DNA of 64,000 nucleotides from Vibrio sp. VB16 (GCF_015594925.2 NZ_CP087590.1:558001-622000); one strand, 5' to 3'; numbered from the stretch's first letter, positions 20,965-27,830 are shown. A program made the numbers and translations. The notes: a model not told the origin generated them from the sequence alone.

Positions 20965-21102
20965 TTAAACGATGAACTTGTAAGCAAAGTAAAGGCACGC
21001 AAGGGCAATCACCCACGTCATCACTTTTTGTGTGGCACTGTAGGCGCCATAGCCTAAACCAAGGCCACTTGCACCAATCAAAAACGGAATTGCGTAAGGC
21101 AT
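20965..21102 (-). CDS. Small two-span membrane protein (45 residues)
   Basis: A short gene below usual length cut-offs. The ATG at 21102 overlaps the TAA of the preceding gene by one base (TAATG) and the TAA ends ten bases before the next ATG, whose ribosome site AAGGAG partly overlaps this stop. The protein begins MPYAIPFLIGASGLGLGYGA and continues with a second hydrophobic segment (TWVIALACLYFAYKF). Translational coupling and the tight fit in the operon support a real gene, probably for a minor virion membrane protein. Confidence 0.6.
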   Translation of the reverse strand: MPYAIPFLIGASGLGLGYGAYSATQKVMTWVIALACLYFAYKFIV

Positions 21103-21344
21103 TACTTACCCCCTTTGAGTGCAAGAACGATGACCAACACAAGTAATAGACCTCCCATGCCATACGCCCAAACAGGAATAACGGCAGGTTGAACGACTTG
21201 TGGGTACGTGTTGCCCGTGTCGTTTGCATTCGGTTTTTGGGTTGATGTGGAGTTACCCGTATTAGTGGTCCAATCGTTATAAATACCCCCTGCGGTATCG
21301 CTCACATCACTGACCACATCCAGTATCGAATCCCACCATTCCAT
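21102..21344 (-). CDS. Small virion membrane protein
   Basis: An 80-residue protein with an acidic, Trp-rich N terminus (MEWWDSILDVVSDVSD), a Thr/Asn/Pro-rich middle and a C-terminal transmembrane helix (VWAYGMGGLLLVLVIVLAL) ending GGK. It follows the capsid candidate by 2 bp. Single C-terminal span with a soluble N domain is the common plan of several proteins in this operon, probably inserted in the virion membrane below the capsid. Confidence 0.6.
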   Translation of the reverse strand: MEWWDSILDVVSDVSDTAGGIYNDWTTNTGNSTSTQKPNANDTGNTYPQVVQPAVIPVWAYGMGGLLLVLVIVLALKGGK

Positions 21345-21346
21345 AA

Positions 21347-22198
21347 TTAGCCGCCTTTAATGAGTAGCTCTGGTTTTTCACAATCGAGGTACTCAATATA
21401 AACGTCGATGGTGCCCGTGGTTTCGGTAGTTTCTAGCGTGAAAATAAGCTGTTTATCTCGCACAGTTGGGAACATTTCTAACTGAATATAACCACGTTGA
21501 ATAAAGTCCAAGTGTGTCCATCCGGCTTGCCATGTTTTGTTATTTCGCCCGGCACGAAACCGCTCTAAAAAACAATCCGTGTTATAGGCTTCGTCATCGT
21601 CACGTTTAATATCAATGCGACTAATCGCACCGGTATCAAAGTGCATACGGCGAACGGTTCGGTTTGGTACGTTTGGTAGGCTAGAAAATTGGTTTGTACC
21701 AATCGACGGTGTTGGAATATTGGCGACTTCCAAGCGAGGCAAATAAATGCGTTGTGCTCGTGGTAGGCCAATTAAAGGATGCGCGGACAAAGTTGGGTGT
21801 TCTGGATCACCACTTTCTTTGGCTCCTATGGTTACTTCTAAATCAAGGCTCTCACCAATTTGTGTTACTAAGCCTGTTAAATTCTGGCCGTCTTTAAGAC
21901 GCATGGACAAATCGGCAAAGGGAATGACGTACACATAACCGTCTTTTGCAGTATCTACGCTTTGAGCCAAACCTTTGTATTTATCAAGCATGTTAAAAAT
22001 ACGCATTGGAGCATCAAAGAATACTTTGCCATTTAGGCGAAGCTTAACTGCTAAACGTTCTGCGGGCAGATTTGAGCGTAAGTAGATGTAATCGTAAGTA
22101 TCACCGCATGGCAGTGATACAGATGCTTTACCATTGAATTTCACACCATCAAAACTGGTTACTGTTGTTGGTCGAATACCCGAATATTTATATGGCAT
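21347..22198 (-). CDS. Putative major capsid protein (PM2 P2-like, double jelly roll)
   Basis: A 283-residue soluble protein, the only large non-membrane product of the operon apart from the spike genes, close in length to the 269-residue P2 of PM2. It is rich in predicted beta strands (for example DTYDYIYLRSNLPAERLAVKL, KQLIFTLETTETTGTIDVYI) with a Pro-rich middle linker that could separate two jelly rolls. It sits directly after a small membrane protein gene, sharing a TAATG overlap, and lies next to membrane protein genes as P2 does. The ATG at 22198 has GGTGG upstream; a longer GTG start at 22207 is less likely. The fold is an inference to be tested by structure prediction. Confidence 0.6.
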   Translation of the reverse strand: MPYKYSGIRPTTVTSFDGVKFNGKASVSLPCGDTYDYIYLRSNLPAERLAVKLRLNGKVFFDAPMRIFNMLDKYKGLAQSVDTAKDGYVYVIPFADLSMRLKDGQNLTGLVTQIGESLDLEVTIGAKESGDPEHPTLSAHPLIGLPRAQRIYLPRLEVANIPTPSIGTNQFSSLPNVPNRTVRRMHFDTGAISRIDIKRDDDEAYNTDCFLERFRAGRNNKTWQAGWTHLDFIQRGYIQLEMFPTVRDKQLIFTLETTETTGTIDVYIEYLDCEKPELLIKGG

Positions 22199-22335
22199 TA
22201 GAACCACCCGCTATTACCGTAAACGGTATCCTTAACAGGTTTTAGAGTGCTGACATTATTAATAACAGCGATAAGGGCGATGGTTAGCCCCGCAGTAATA
22301 ACAATTGGCATCACGGTTGCTTTGTTAAGTTTCAT
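22198..22335 (-). CDS. Small membrane protein, first gene of the late operon
   Basis: A 45-residue protein starting at the ATG at 22335, preceded by GGGGA at a good distance. It has one transmembrane segment (VMPIVITAGLTIALIAVI) and a polar tail. Its TAA overlaps the ATG of the capsid candidate by one base. It begins the operon and is headed by the 16-nt repeat at 22343-22358. Longer frames upstream run through this repeat and are unlikely. Confidence 0.6.
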   Translation of the reverse strand: MKLNKATVMPIVITAGLTIALIAVINNVSTLKPVKDTVYGNSGWF

Positions 22336-22342
22336 TGTTTCC

Positions 22343-22358
22343 CCTGTCTCACGACGTT
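22343..22358 (-). repeat. 16-nt 5'-leader repeat, copy A
   Basis: On the minus strand AACGTCGTGAGACAGG, ending 7 bp before the ATG of the late operon. An identical copy precedes the 24387 gene. GTC-GTGA-GAC can form a three-pair stem closed by a GNRA-type tetraloop directly before the ribosome site. The first 15 bases also occur in 23S rRNA at 16111-16125. Confidence 0.6.
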
Positions 22359-22430
22359 GAATTAATAAAGGTACTTTCATTGAAAGAGGGGACATCATTC
22401 ATTAGAAAAGAGGGAAGAGAAAGGGGGAGT

Positions 22431-22462
22431 AACCTATAGGTTAAATCTCTAACCTATAGGTT
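22431..22462. promoter_or_regulatory. Twin palindromic operators upstream of the late operon
   Basis: Two copies of the perfect 12-bp palindrome AACCTATAGGTT at 22431-22442 and 22451-22462, offset by exactly 20 bp, so they lie on the same face of the helix. They are in the 141-bp gap between the packaging ATPase gene and the late operon, about 96 bp upstream of its first ATG. Such an array should bind two dimers of a regulator, either the late activator or a repressor. The motif was not found elsewhere by eye. Confidence 0.7.
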
Positions 22463-22476
22463 TAAAACGACCTTTT

Positions 22477-23229
22477 TTATTGCTTGGAGCAATCAAACGA
22501 GGACTTATGCACGTTCCCTATGCCATTTTTTATTAGAAGGTATTCGGCTATCGGTTTGCCAAGCTTGAGTTTATTGGCTTTTGCCGATTTTAAAGCGGTT
22601 AGCTGAGAAAGGCTTATGCCTTTCGCGTTGGCGATGTATTCTGCATCTTTTGCACTGGCTAAAGCCCCAACCCACCAAGTATCTGATTGGCTTATAACGG
22701 TTTTGGGTACTTCTTGAGTTCGTTGAAATACGGTGTGAACCACAATACCAAACTGACGCCCACCGCGAAGCAGCTCGCCTGCCTTACCTTTTAGTTTTCC
22801 TGCGGTTTCCACACAAGAAGCTAATTCTTCTATCACAGTATGAAAAGGGGCTCGATGGCCATCACCTAAAGACCAGATCACCGAGCAGAAAAACTCCAGT
22901 TCGCTTTCAGTCGCCGACTCTGGAATATACGAAATTTTAAAGGCGTTGTTTTTCTTTCGGGCTGTAAATAGAGCCCGTATAAACATGTCTTTTTGATGGC
23001 TTCTAAACACTTGAACCATCTGGCCTTTAAACTTGCTCCCTGCATAGTTTAAATACGGATCGAAAAAGGCCACTTGAGCCCCACTTTTGGGAATGGTATC
23101 CATCACTTTAACGGCTGTTGTTTTACCACTGCCGGTTGTGCCTATATACACCGTATGCTCAGCGTCCAGAGACGGGTTAGAGTTAATCGGATTAGGCAGC
23201 TTAATGAGATGTCGCGTTGGCTTTTTCAA
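22477..23229 (-). CDS. Genome-packaging ATPase (FtsK/HerA type, PM2 P9-like), TTG start
   Basis: A 250-residue P-loop ATPase with Walker A GTTGSGKTT (residues 30-38) and a Walker B ending HTVIEE (Glu134/135). It lacks transmembrane segments, unlike Zot of filamentous phages. In PM2, PRD1 and similar viruses this protein drives or licenses DNA packaging at a special vertex. The start is taken as the TTG at 23229 because a perfect AAAGGAGG lies six bases upstream, whereas the ATG at 23259 and GTG at 23265 have no ribosome site and overlap the upstream gene more. N terminus therefore reads MKKPTRHLIKLPNP. The twin palindromes follow the gene. Confidence 0.8.
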   Translation of the reverse strand: MKKPTRHLIKLPNPINSNPSLDAEHTVYIGTTGSGKTTAVKVMDTIPKSGAQVAFFDPYLNYAGSKFKGQMVQVFRSHQKDMFIRALFTARKKNNAFKISYIPESATESELEFFCSVIWSLGDGHRAPFHTVIEELASCVETAGKLKGKAGELLRGGRQFGIVVHTVFQRTQEVPKTVISQSDTWWVGALASAKDAEYIANAKGISLSQLTALKSAKANKLKLGKPIAEYLLIKNGIGNVHKSSFDCSKQ

Positions 23230-23752
23230 TTTCGGCCTCCTTTTGTTGTTCGACAGCATGAACACGTTTTTTTTGTTGTTCCTGGTGCAACTCTTTAAGC
23301 TTTTCTATTTTCAAGCCTTTAAGTTGAGTCCAACTGGTGAAGGCGAGGCCACCGAACGCAACAGAAAACATGATCTCTTCTTTGTAGGCTTCAAACCATC
23401 CAAGCCACGCAAGGCCGTGCTTATCAATAAGAGGTTCTAGTGATTCAAGTACACTTTGTTTTGCCCCTTGTTCATATTTGAAAGGTAGCCCAGTAATGCC
23501 ACTAATCAGGTTTTCAGAAACAACAAACCCAACGGACACCATGCCAACCGCAGCTTTAGTATCTAGCTTTTTTTGGGGTTTATCTTCTGTATCGGTTTCG
23601 TCTTCTTCATCGGTTTTTTTTGCATCGTATTGCGCTAAAACATCATCGAATGCCTCACCATCAAAATCGGTAGGGCTTATCTGTCTGTCTTCGGCGGTAG
23701 GTGTAGGAGTTTCAGTGACTTCAATATCGTCATTAAGCGTTGAGTTACTCAT
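23201..23752 (-). CDS. Putative virion membrane protein with acidic N terminus and helical tail
   Basis: A 183-residue protein: an acidic, Thr/Asp/Glu-rich N-terminal 65 residues, a hydrophobic segment VGMVSVGFVVSENLISGI, a second hydrophobic stretch around EEIMFSVAFGGLAFTSW, and a highly charged helical C terminus with KLKELHQEQQKKRVHAVEQQ. It overlaps the preceding gene by eight bases and the ATPase gene by 29. The ATG at 23752 has GGGTGG upstream; a longer frame to 23776 is not favoured. Family unknown. Position beside the ATPase suggests a role in the packaging vertex or membrane. Confidence 0.5.
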   Translation of the reverse strand: MSNSTLNDDIEVTETPTPTAEDRQISPTDFDGEAFDDVLAQYDAKKTDEEDETDTEDKPQKKLDTKAAVGMVSVGFVVSENLISGITGLPFKYEQGAKQSVLESLEPLIDKHGLAWLGWFEAYKEEIMFSVAFGGLAFTSWTQLKGLKIEKLKELHQEQQKKRVHAVEQQKEAEIEKANATSH

Positions 23753-24197
23753 TGTGGCCACCCTTAGGAAAGACATTAATTAACACAAAAACAAGAACAA
23801 GAGCGGCGGCACCGCCAACCCATAACAGCGTGCTTTTCGACTTGGTTGGCTCTGGTTCGTTTGCCACTGATTTAACCGTTTTATATTTTTGTTCAATAAC
23901 GGTTAAATCGGTTGATGGTTTCGTGACTTCTACAGGCAAAGGCTTTTCGGTGCTGATTTCGATAGGGGGTAACTGGTTTACGTCCTCGACTAATGCCGCT
24001 TGAATGCGCTCTTGCGAGTTTTTAGGTTGCGATGTACCGCACTTAGGGCAGACATAGTAATAACGACCTGTATTGCGTTTGTTTTTCGGCGGCTCTCCCA
24101 TTTCTAATAGCTTGGCCTCACCCATAATGTGAACTGTTGAGGGTTCACCGCAACTAAAGCAACGGATGTAACCATGCTTAGGGTTTTTATTGCTCAT
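23745..24197 (-). CDS. Zinc-ribbon membrane protein
   Basis: A 150-residue protein with two CxxC knuckles, RCFSCG and VCPKCG (spacing about 34 residues), forming a zinc ribbon at the N terminus, a Pro/Glu/Thr-rich linker, and a C-terminal transmembrane helix (WVGGAAALVLVFVLINV). PM2 encodes a zinc-finger transcription factor (P14) at an equivalent early-to-late junction; here the zinc ribbon is tethered to the membrane, so a structural or membrane-linked regulatory role is equally possible. Start ATG overlaps the end of the preceding gene by 11 bases. Confidence 0.55.
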   Translation of the reverse strand: MSNKNPKHGYIRCFSCGEPSTVHIMGEAKLLEMGEPPKNKRNTGRYYYVCPKCGTSQPKNSQERIQAALVEDVNQLPPIEISTEKPLPVEVTKPSTDLTVIEQKYKTVKSVANEPEPTKSKSTLLWVGGAAALVLVFVLINVFPKGGHNE

Positions 24198-24387
24198 GGC
24201 TCACCCCTTTTAAGATAGTAGAGAGTAAAATTTCGCGCAGTGTAGCGGTCAACCCTTGGTACTCAACACCAAGTGTCTGTATTTTTTGCATGTGAAGCAT
24301 AGCGGTTGGACTACTGGCAAGGGTTCTGATTTCATTTTCAACCTCTTCCGAGCGTTGAACCATTTTTAGCAAGTCTTGCTTTGTCAT
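24187..24387 (-). CDS. Small helical protein, first gene of the packaging operon
   Basis: A 66-residue, wholly helical soluble protein (MTKQDLLKMVQRSEEVENEI) from the ATG at 24387, with AGGAG six bases upstream. It is headed by copy B of the 16-nt leader repeat. It may be a regulator or a small virion protein; no family is recognised. The 11-base overlap with the next gene shows translational coupling. Confidence 0.5.
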   Translation of the reverse strand: MTKQDLLKMVQRSEEVENEIRTLASSPTAMLHMQKIQTLGVEYQGLTATLREILLSTILKGVSHEQ

Positions 24388-24395
24388 TGGTGACT

Positions 24396-24411
24396 CCTGT
24401 CTCACGACGTT
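24396..24411 (-). repeat. 16-nt 5'-leader repeat, copy B
   Basis: On the minus strand AACGTCGTGAGACAGG, identical to copy A at 22343-22358, ending 8 bp before the ATG at 24387. An AT-rich segment (TCTAATAAACT) precedes it, comparable to TTATTAATTC in copy A. Confidence 0.6.
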
Positions 24412-24453
24412 AGTTTATTAGATTGCCCCTGATTCACATCGTTGGCGTGTTCG

Positions 24454-26337
24454 TTAGTTCACCAATAAACGGTTATTGGTGAATGAAATATTGGTGTACC
24501 GGTCAATGGATACTCTTGAACCTCTCATCAAAGGAACAATAAGACATTGAACTCCTTTAACGCTCCATCCGGTCACGGTCATCAACTCTTTTTCAAGAGG
24601 CGAAATCTTGATTTCTTGGGGTTGGTTACAGTTATTTTCAGTGCTCCGAGACGGGACTCCGTCCCTTTTTTGGGTTGCTTTTAAATCGGATTTTTTAATG
24701 ATTTCCCACTGCGCTTTGACCGTTGAAATACAATGACTCATGAACGAAAAGCCTACTATGTGCTTTACCGTTTCAAAGTATCGATTCTCTTTCTCTTCAT
24801 ACTGAATTTGGGCATCACCGATACCTTGAACGAAGCTTTTCCAACGAGATTTATCTGCATGGCCGTGAAGCTCTGTTAATTCGTCACATTTGAGTGCTTT
24901 AATTTCCTCGGTTGAGGTTTTTCGTAGTGCGCGCCAAATAGAAACAGGCGCACCACCGAATTGTTGAAACTGACGAATACGCCAAAGGGATGCCCAAGCG
25001 CGCACCGACTGCGCGGCCTTTTTGTCGGCCTCAGACATATGGGAGCCGTTAAGGTTTTTAGCAATATATTTTGCGATGTATGCAGTCGCGCCACCTTTGG
25101 AGGGGTCGCAGTATTTGCAGTCAAAACGCGCTCTTAATACCGGCTTATTTCGCTTTATCAATTTTCCGTTAACGGTCTTGTAGTACAGCTCATCTTTATC
25201 TTCTTCAATGGCAATGTTTCGCAAGGTAGAAATAATCAGTTCCTTTTCTTCTTCTTTGCAAAATAAGAAATAGTGCGCGTGTGCGGTGCCGTCTTTGTGT
25301 GGTTCGGCCACTCGAAAACCAAAGTAATCTATCCCTTGTTTAGCGAGTATTGCTCTGCCTCGTGACCACTGTTTCATGAGGTTCTTGTGACCGTCTTTCG
25401 GATTGGCACCATTCCAATTTTTACTATTGCGATGATACTTACTGGCAAGTGTCCAACTTACAAAAGCGGCGGTATAACCTTTGCTGTCGGCCAGCTCTTC
25501 AAAGCCTCGGCTTCTCACCATCATTTCAATCCGGCGATTCTCTGGGTTTGATGTGCTCGCCATAAAGACATTTTCTAGATCAACGCTGATATCCTCATCG
25601 GCGTTATAGATACAATAATCGGCTAGGAATTTGGCTTGTTTATCTTGGGCTTCTAGAAAGTTGTTAAGTGTCATCACACTAACGTATTTTGATTGATGAG
25701 CTTTACTGCCCACTCGACTAAGTGAGATCTGTGAGTACTCGATGTACTCAAACTTTAAGCGCTCTAATCTGTCATTTATCCAATCGTCCGTGGTCATTTT
25801 AGTCAGTGCGGAAAAGTACTGTTCGAAAGTAGGGTGTTTGGGTAATTTAGGCAGTGCTATGTAATATCGACGGACTGATTTAGCCAATGTATTACACAGT
25901 AAACGAAGGTGATGTTCATCCCCATCACCTTCGCATTCAAGAATTAATTTTTTTAGGTGTGTCACTAACGACAAACCAAACTCCTTACGCTTCTCATCAA
26001 TCATCAATATATCGTGTGTTAAGGCGTGCATGTTTGACTTGATACTGGTTTGAATTTTTCCGATGCGCCTTTTTTTTCGCTCTGTATAACGAGATATTTT
26101 TTTGTATTCTTGGCGGTCAATTCGACGGCTAGCGAAGGGATAGCGTTGTTCAATGTGCTCTGCAGATTTAAAGCTATTTTTTGTAGTTTCCATCGCGAAC
26201 TGTTCGAGAGTCCTTGAGGTGGAATTTTTGCGTTTAGAACGAGCGTATACTTTTTTGTTTATATCTTTAACGACAAACTTTGGCAGGGTTGGATAAAAGT
26301 GAGTTTGAAAGCTTGATACAATCATCGTGTCATCCAT
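24454..26337 (-). CDS. Rolling-circle replication initiator (HUH, GpA superfamily)
   Basis: A 627-residue Rep protein close in size to PM2 P12. The HUH metal motif is in GTAHAHYFLF (His353, His355). The double-tyrosine nicking motif AYIAKYIAK has Tyr420 and Tyr424 in YxxxY spacing, the superfamily I signature of phiX174 gpA and P2 A proteins, which nick one strand at the origin and ligate the monomer circles. A Cys pair (FDCKYC) lies just before. The protein has a basic N-terminal region of about 120 residues. The ATG at 26337 has no ribosome site; an in-frame ATG at 26325 (GGA upstream) is possible. It starts only 15 bp from the divergent gene at 26353. Confidence 0.88.
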   Translation of the reverse strand: MDDTMIVSSFQTHFYPTLPKFVVKDINKKVYARSKRKNSTSRTLEQFAMETTKNSFKSAEHIEQRYPFASRRIDRQEYKKISRYTERKKRRIGKIQTSIKSNMHALTHDILMIDEKRKEFGLSLVTHLKKLILECEGDGDEHHLRLLCNTLAKSVRRYYIALPKLPKHPTFEQYFSALTKMTTDDWINDRLERLKFEYIEYSQISLSRVGSKAHQSKYVSVMTLNNFLEAQDKQAKFLADYCIYNADEDISVDLENVFMASTSNPENRRIEMMVRSRGFEELADSKGYTAAFVSWTLASKYHRNSKNWNGANPKDGHKNLMKQWSRGRAILAKQGIDYFGFRVAEPHKDGTAHAHYFLFCKEEEKELIISTLRNIAIEEDKDELYYKTVNGKLIKRNKPVLRARFDCKYCDPSKGGATAYIAKYIAKNLNGSHMSEADKKAAQSVRAWASLWRIRQFQQFGGAPVSIWRALRKTSTEEIKALKCDELTELHGHADKSRWKSFVQGIGDAQIQYEEKENRYFETVKHIVGFSFMSHCISTVKAQWEIIKKSDLKATQKRDGVPSRSTENNCNQPQEIKISPLEKELMTVTGWSVKGVQCLIVPLMRGSRVSIDRYTNISFTNNRLLVN

Positions 26338-26352
26338 GTAAAGGAAAGTGAT

Positions 26353-26667
26353 ATGAAAACAAATCTAGTGTTCGCGTCAGATAGAGATGCGGTGATTCGT
26401 GTTGATATAGAGCTTATGGCATTTCTTAATAAAAGAACGTCAACGGATTGTGGTGGGCATTCTATGAGATTCGCTATTTTAGATAGACCATGGAAAACAC
26501 CTAGAGACCCCGAGCCATACCGCGTAATAGAAGTCGAAGGAATGCATTCAGGTATTGCAATCACCGAAAAGCTCGATAGCTTAGGATTCATATGCATCAA
26601 CAAAAAAGACAACTACCCAACCAAGGGTTTTGATATGATTTATGTGTATCCATTGTCCAAATCATGA
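26353..26667 (+). CDS. Small hypothetical protein divergent from rep
   Basis: A 104-residue soluble protein starting at an ATG with AAAGGA eight bases upstream. No family is recognised; a central PWKTPRDPEPYRVIEVEG and a C-terminal GFDMIYVYPLSKS give it a globular look. It lies on the plus strand between minus-strand rep and the 26844 gene. Its stop shares the palindrome TCATGA (26662-26667) with the stop of the convergent gene. Because a rep transcript coming from the upstream operon would be antisense to it, it may be part of a replication switch. Confidence 0.55.
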   Translation: MKTNLVFASDRDAVIRVDIELMAFLNKRTSTDCGGHSMRFAILDRPWKTPRDPEPYRVIEVEGMHSGIAITEKLDSLGFICINKKDNYPTKGFDMIYVYPLSKS

Positions 26668-26844
26668 TTGGACCGTTCTTTTTAAACCATGTTTTTCACG
26701 TAATTTATCTAAAAGATATAAACCGCGCTTGCACTTCTTAGGGTCAAAATCGACCATTCCCGCCATGCTTTTACATGGCTTATGAATCGGGTCTGTAATG
26801 GGTAAGTCAACAATTGATTTACCCACGTTGTAATCAATATCCAT
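26662..26844 (-). CDS. Small hypothetical protein
   Basis: A 60-residue product, basic at its C-terminal half (DPKKCKRGLYLLDKLREKHG), with GGAGGA six bases before the ATG at 26844. Its C-terminal segment looks helical. It follows the 27041 gene with a 2-bp gap and is probably cotranscribed with it and the AlpA-like gene in an early operon. Function is unknown. Confidence 0.6.
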   Translation of the reverse strand: MDIDYNVGKSIVDLPITDPIHKPCKSMAGMVDFDPKKCKRGLYLLDKLREKHGLKRTVQS

Positions 26845-26846
26845 GG

Positions 26847-27041
26847 TTAATCCTCCACACTTTCCATTAGTTCAATAGCATCAATGGCTTGTTCTCGCAT
26901 GTTGAACCAAAATACAAACTCATCAGATAACGGTTTAGATTCAGGTAATGAGTTAAGGTTTTTGTTGATCACTTCGTAGAATTTTTTTGCTTCACTCGAA
27001 TGTGAAAAATCCATATTGATGCTGTGTAGTGGTGTGTCCAT
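26847..27041 (-). CDS. Small hypothetical protein
   Basis: A 64-residue acidic protein (MDTPLHSINMDFSHSSEAKK) from the ATG at 27041, which has AGGAGC eight bases upstream. A longer frame to 27137 overlaps the upstream gene and lacks a ribosome site. Early-operon position between the AlpA-like regulator and another small gene suggests a regulatory or host-takeover role, unproven. Confidence 0.55.
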   Translation of the reverse strand: MDTPLHSINMDFSHSSEAKKFYEVINKNLNSLPESKPLSDEFVFWFNMREQAIDAIELMESVED

Positions 27042-27078
27042 GATTCGTGCTCCTGAAATAGGTAAAAAAATGAAGTCT

Positions 27079-27282
27079 TTATTTCTTTGATGTAGGAACA
27101 GTAAATTGCCCAGCATCGATTCTTCTTTGTAATTCATGACAATCTATCAGGTAGGTACTACCTGCTATTTCATTAGGCAAAACAGGGATTTCTTCTTGCT
27201 GTATTGCTCTTAAAATAGCCGTCCGTGACCACCCAGTAACTTCGACTAACTTCTTGATTGTCATGAAAGGCGGTAAATACAT
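27079..27282 (-). CDS. AlpA/excisionase-like DNA-binding protein
   Basis: A 67-residue winged helix-turn-helix protein with MTIKKLVEVTGWSRTAILRA as the HTH and a wing-like VLPNEIAGSTYLIDCHEL, as in AlpA and MerR-like excisionases. Good ribosome site (GGGAG, five bases before ATG). It is divergent from the XRE repressor gene across a 105-bp region containing candidate operators, the place of a Cro, activator or excisionase in small temperate elements. It may direct excision and induce the early operon. Confidence 0.65.
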   Translation of the reverse strand: MYLPPFMTIKKLVEVTGWSRTAILRAIQQEEIPVLPNEIAGSTYLIDCHELQRRIDAGQFTVPTSKK

Positions 27283-27338
27283 GGCACTCCCGTTTTGCTA
27301 TCATGTGGGTTTATTTGTAGCTATGTGTCGTGGTGTTC

Positions 27339-27375
27339 GTATGGATACTTTTTCATAGTGTATCCATATGGATAC
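27339..27375. promoter_or_regulatory. Operators between divergent regulator genes
   Basis: A perfect 16-bp palindrome GTATCCATATGGATAC at 27360-27375 and a related half-type site GTATGGATAC at 27339-27348, 12 bp before the repressor start. They are the likely binding sites of the XRE-type repressor encoded at 27388, which would control both its own gene and the leftward early operon. Confidence 0.7.
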
Positions 27376-27387
27376 TAAGAGGTCAAT

Positions 27388-27654
27388 ATGGAATTAGGTC
27401 AAAAAATAAAACAGATGCGGATATCTGAAGGGTTAACACAAAAGAACTTTGCTGAAATTGTCGGTATACCTTTGATATCATTAAAAAATTATGAGTTATC
27501 TAGGAGAAGTTCAATAAACTCTACCAATTTGTTAAAAATCACGACCCACTTCCAATTTCAGAAATATACGCTTTGGTTAATGACGGAAAATTTTGATACT
27601 AGCAAGGCGGAACAAATAGCCCCGCCTGCGATTGATGGTATAGAGGAGTATTAA
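27388..27654 (+). CDS. XRE-family (CI/Cro-like) repressor
   Basis: An 88-residue protein with an N-terminal HTH_3 domain: MELGQKIKQMRISEGLTQKN then FAEIVGIPLISLKNYELSRR, in which positions match the lambda repressor family. The C-terminal third ends in a short acidic tail. Ribosome site AAGAGG precedes the ATG. It is divergent from the AlpA-like gene with palindromic operators between. Its TAA overlaps the TAA of the small minus-strand gene in the sequence TTAA. Probable lysogeny repressor. Confidence 0.8.
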   Translation: MELGQKIKQMRISEGLTQKNFAEIVGIPLISLKNYELSRRSSINSTNLLKITTHFQFQKYTLWLMTENFDTSKAEQIAPPAIDGIEEY

Positions 27655-27830
27655 CTTTCTTGGATGCGCTCTAGTTTTGATTGGATGGTTTTTAATTCGT
27701 AAGAGAATGCTTCCATATCTGAATTGGTTGGGTCGACCTTGTTGGTGTCCCATGCACCAAGCGCATTTGAGAGCATTTCGACTTTAATAATAATATCTTC
27801 AAGTGCTTGTTTTTGTTTTAAGTTAATCAT
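27651..27830 (-). CDS. Small hypothetical protein between repressor and integrase
   Basis: A 59-residue frame just below typical cut-offs, starting MINLKQKQALEDIIIKVEML at 27830 and rich in heptad-like leucines and lysines; probably all-helical. Its stop overlaps the repressor stop in TTAA, so the two genes converge with no spacer, which is hard to explain by chance. The ribosome site is weak (GGGATAAAGAC). It may be a small antirepressor or coregulator. It runs antisense to the earliest possible starts of the integrase. Confidence 0.5.
   Translation of the reverse strand: MINLKQKQALEDIIIKVEMLSNALGAWDTNKVDPTNSDMEAFSYELKTIQSKLERIQES

Noticed and set aside
20742..21008. 88-residue version of the Gly-rich membrane protein
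   Set aside because: The extra N terminus overlaps the 45-residue gene and has no ribosome site; AAGGAG selects the ATG at 20954.
26322..26612. 96-residue minus-strand frame
   Set aside because: It opposes the 26353 gene, which has the better ribosome site, and it overlaps the rep start.
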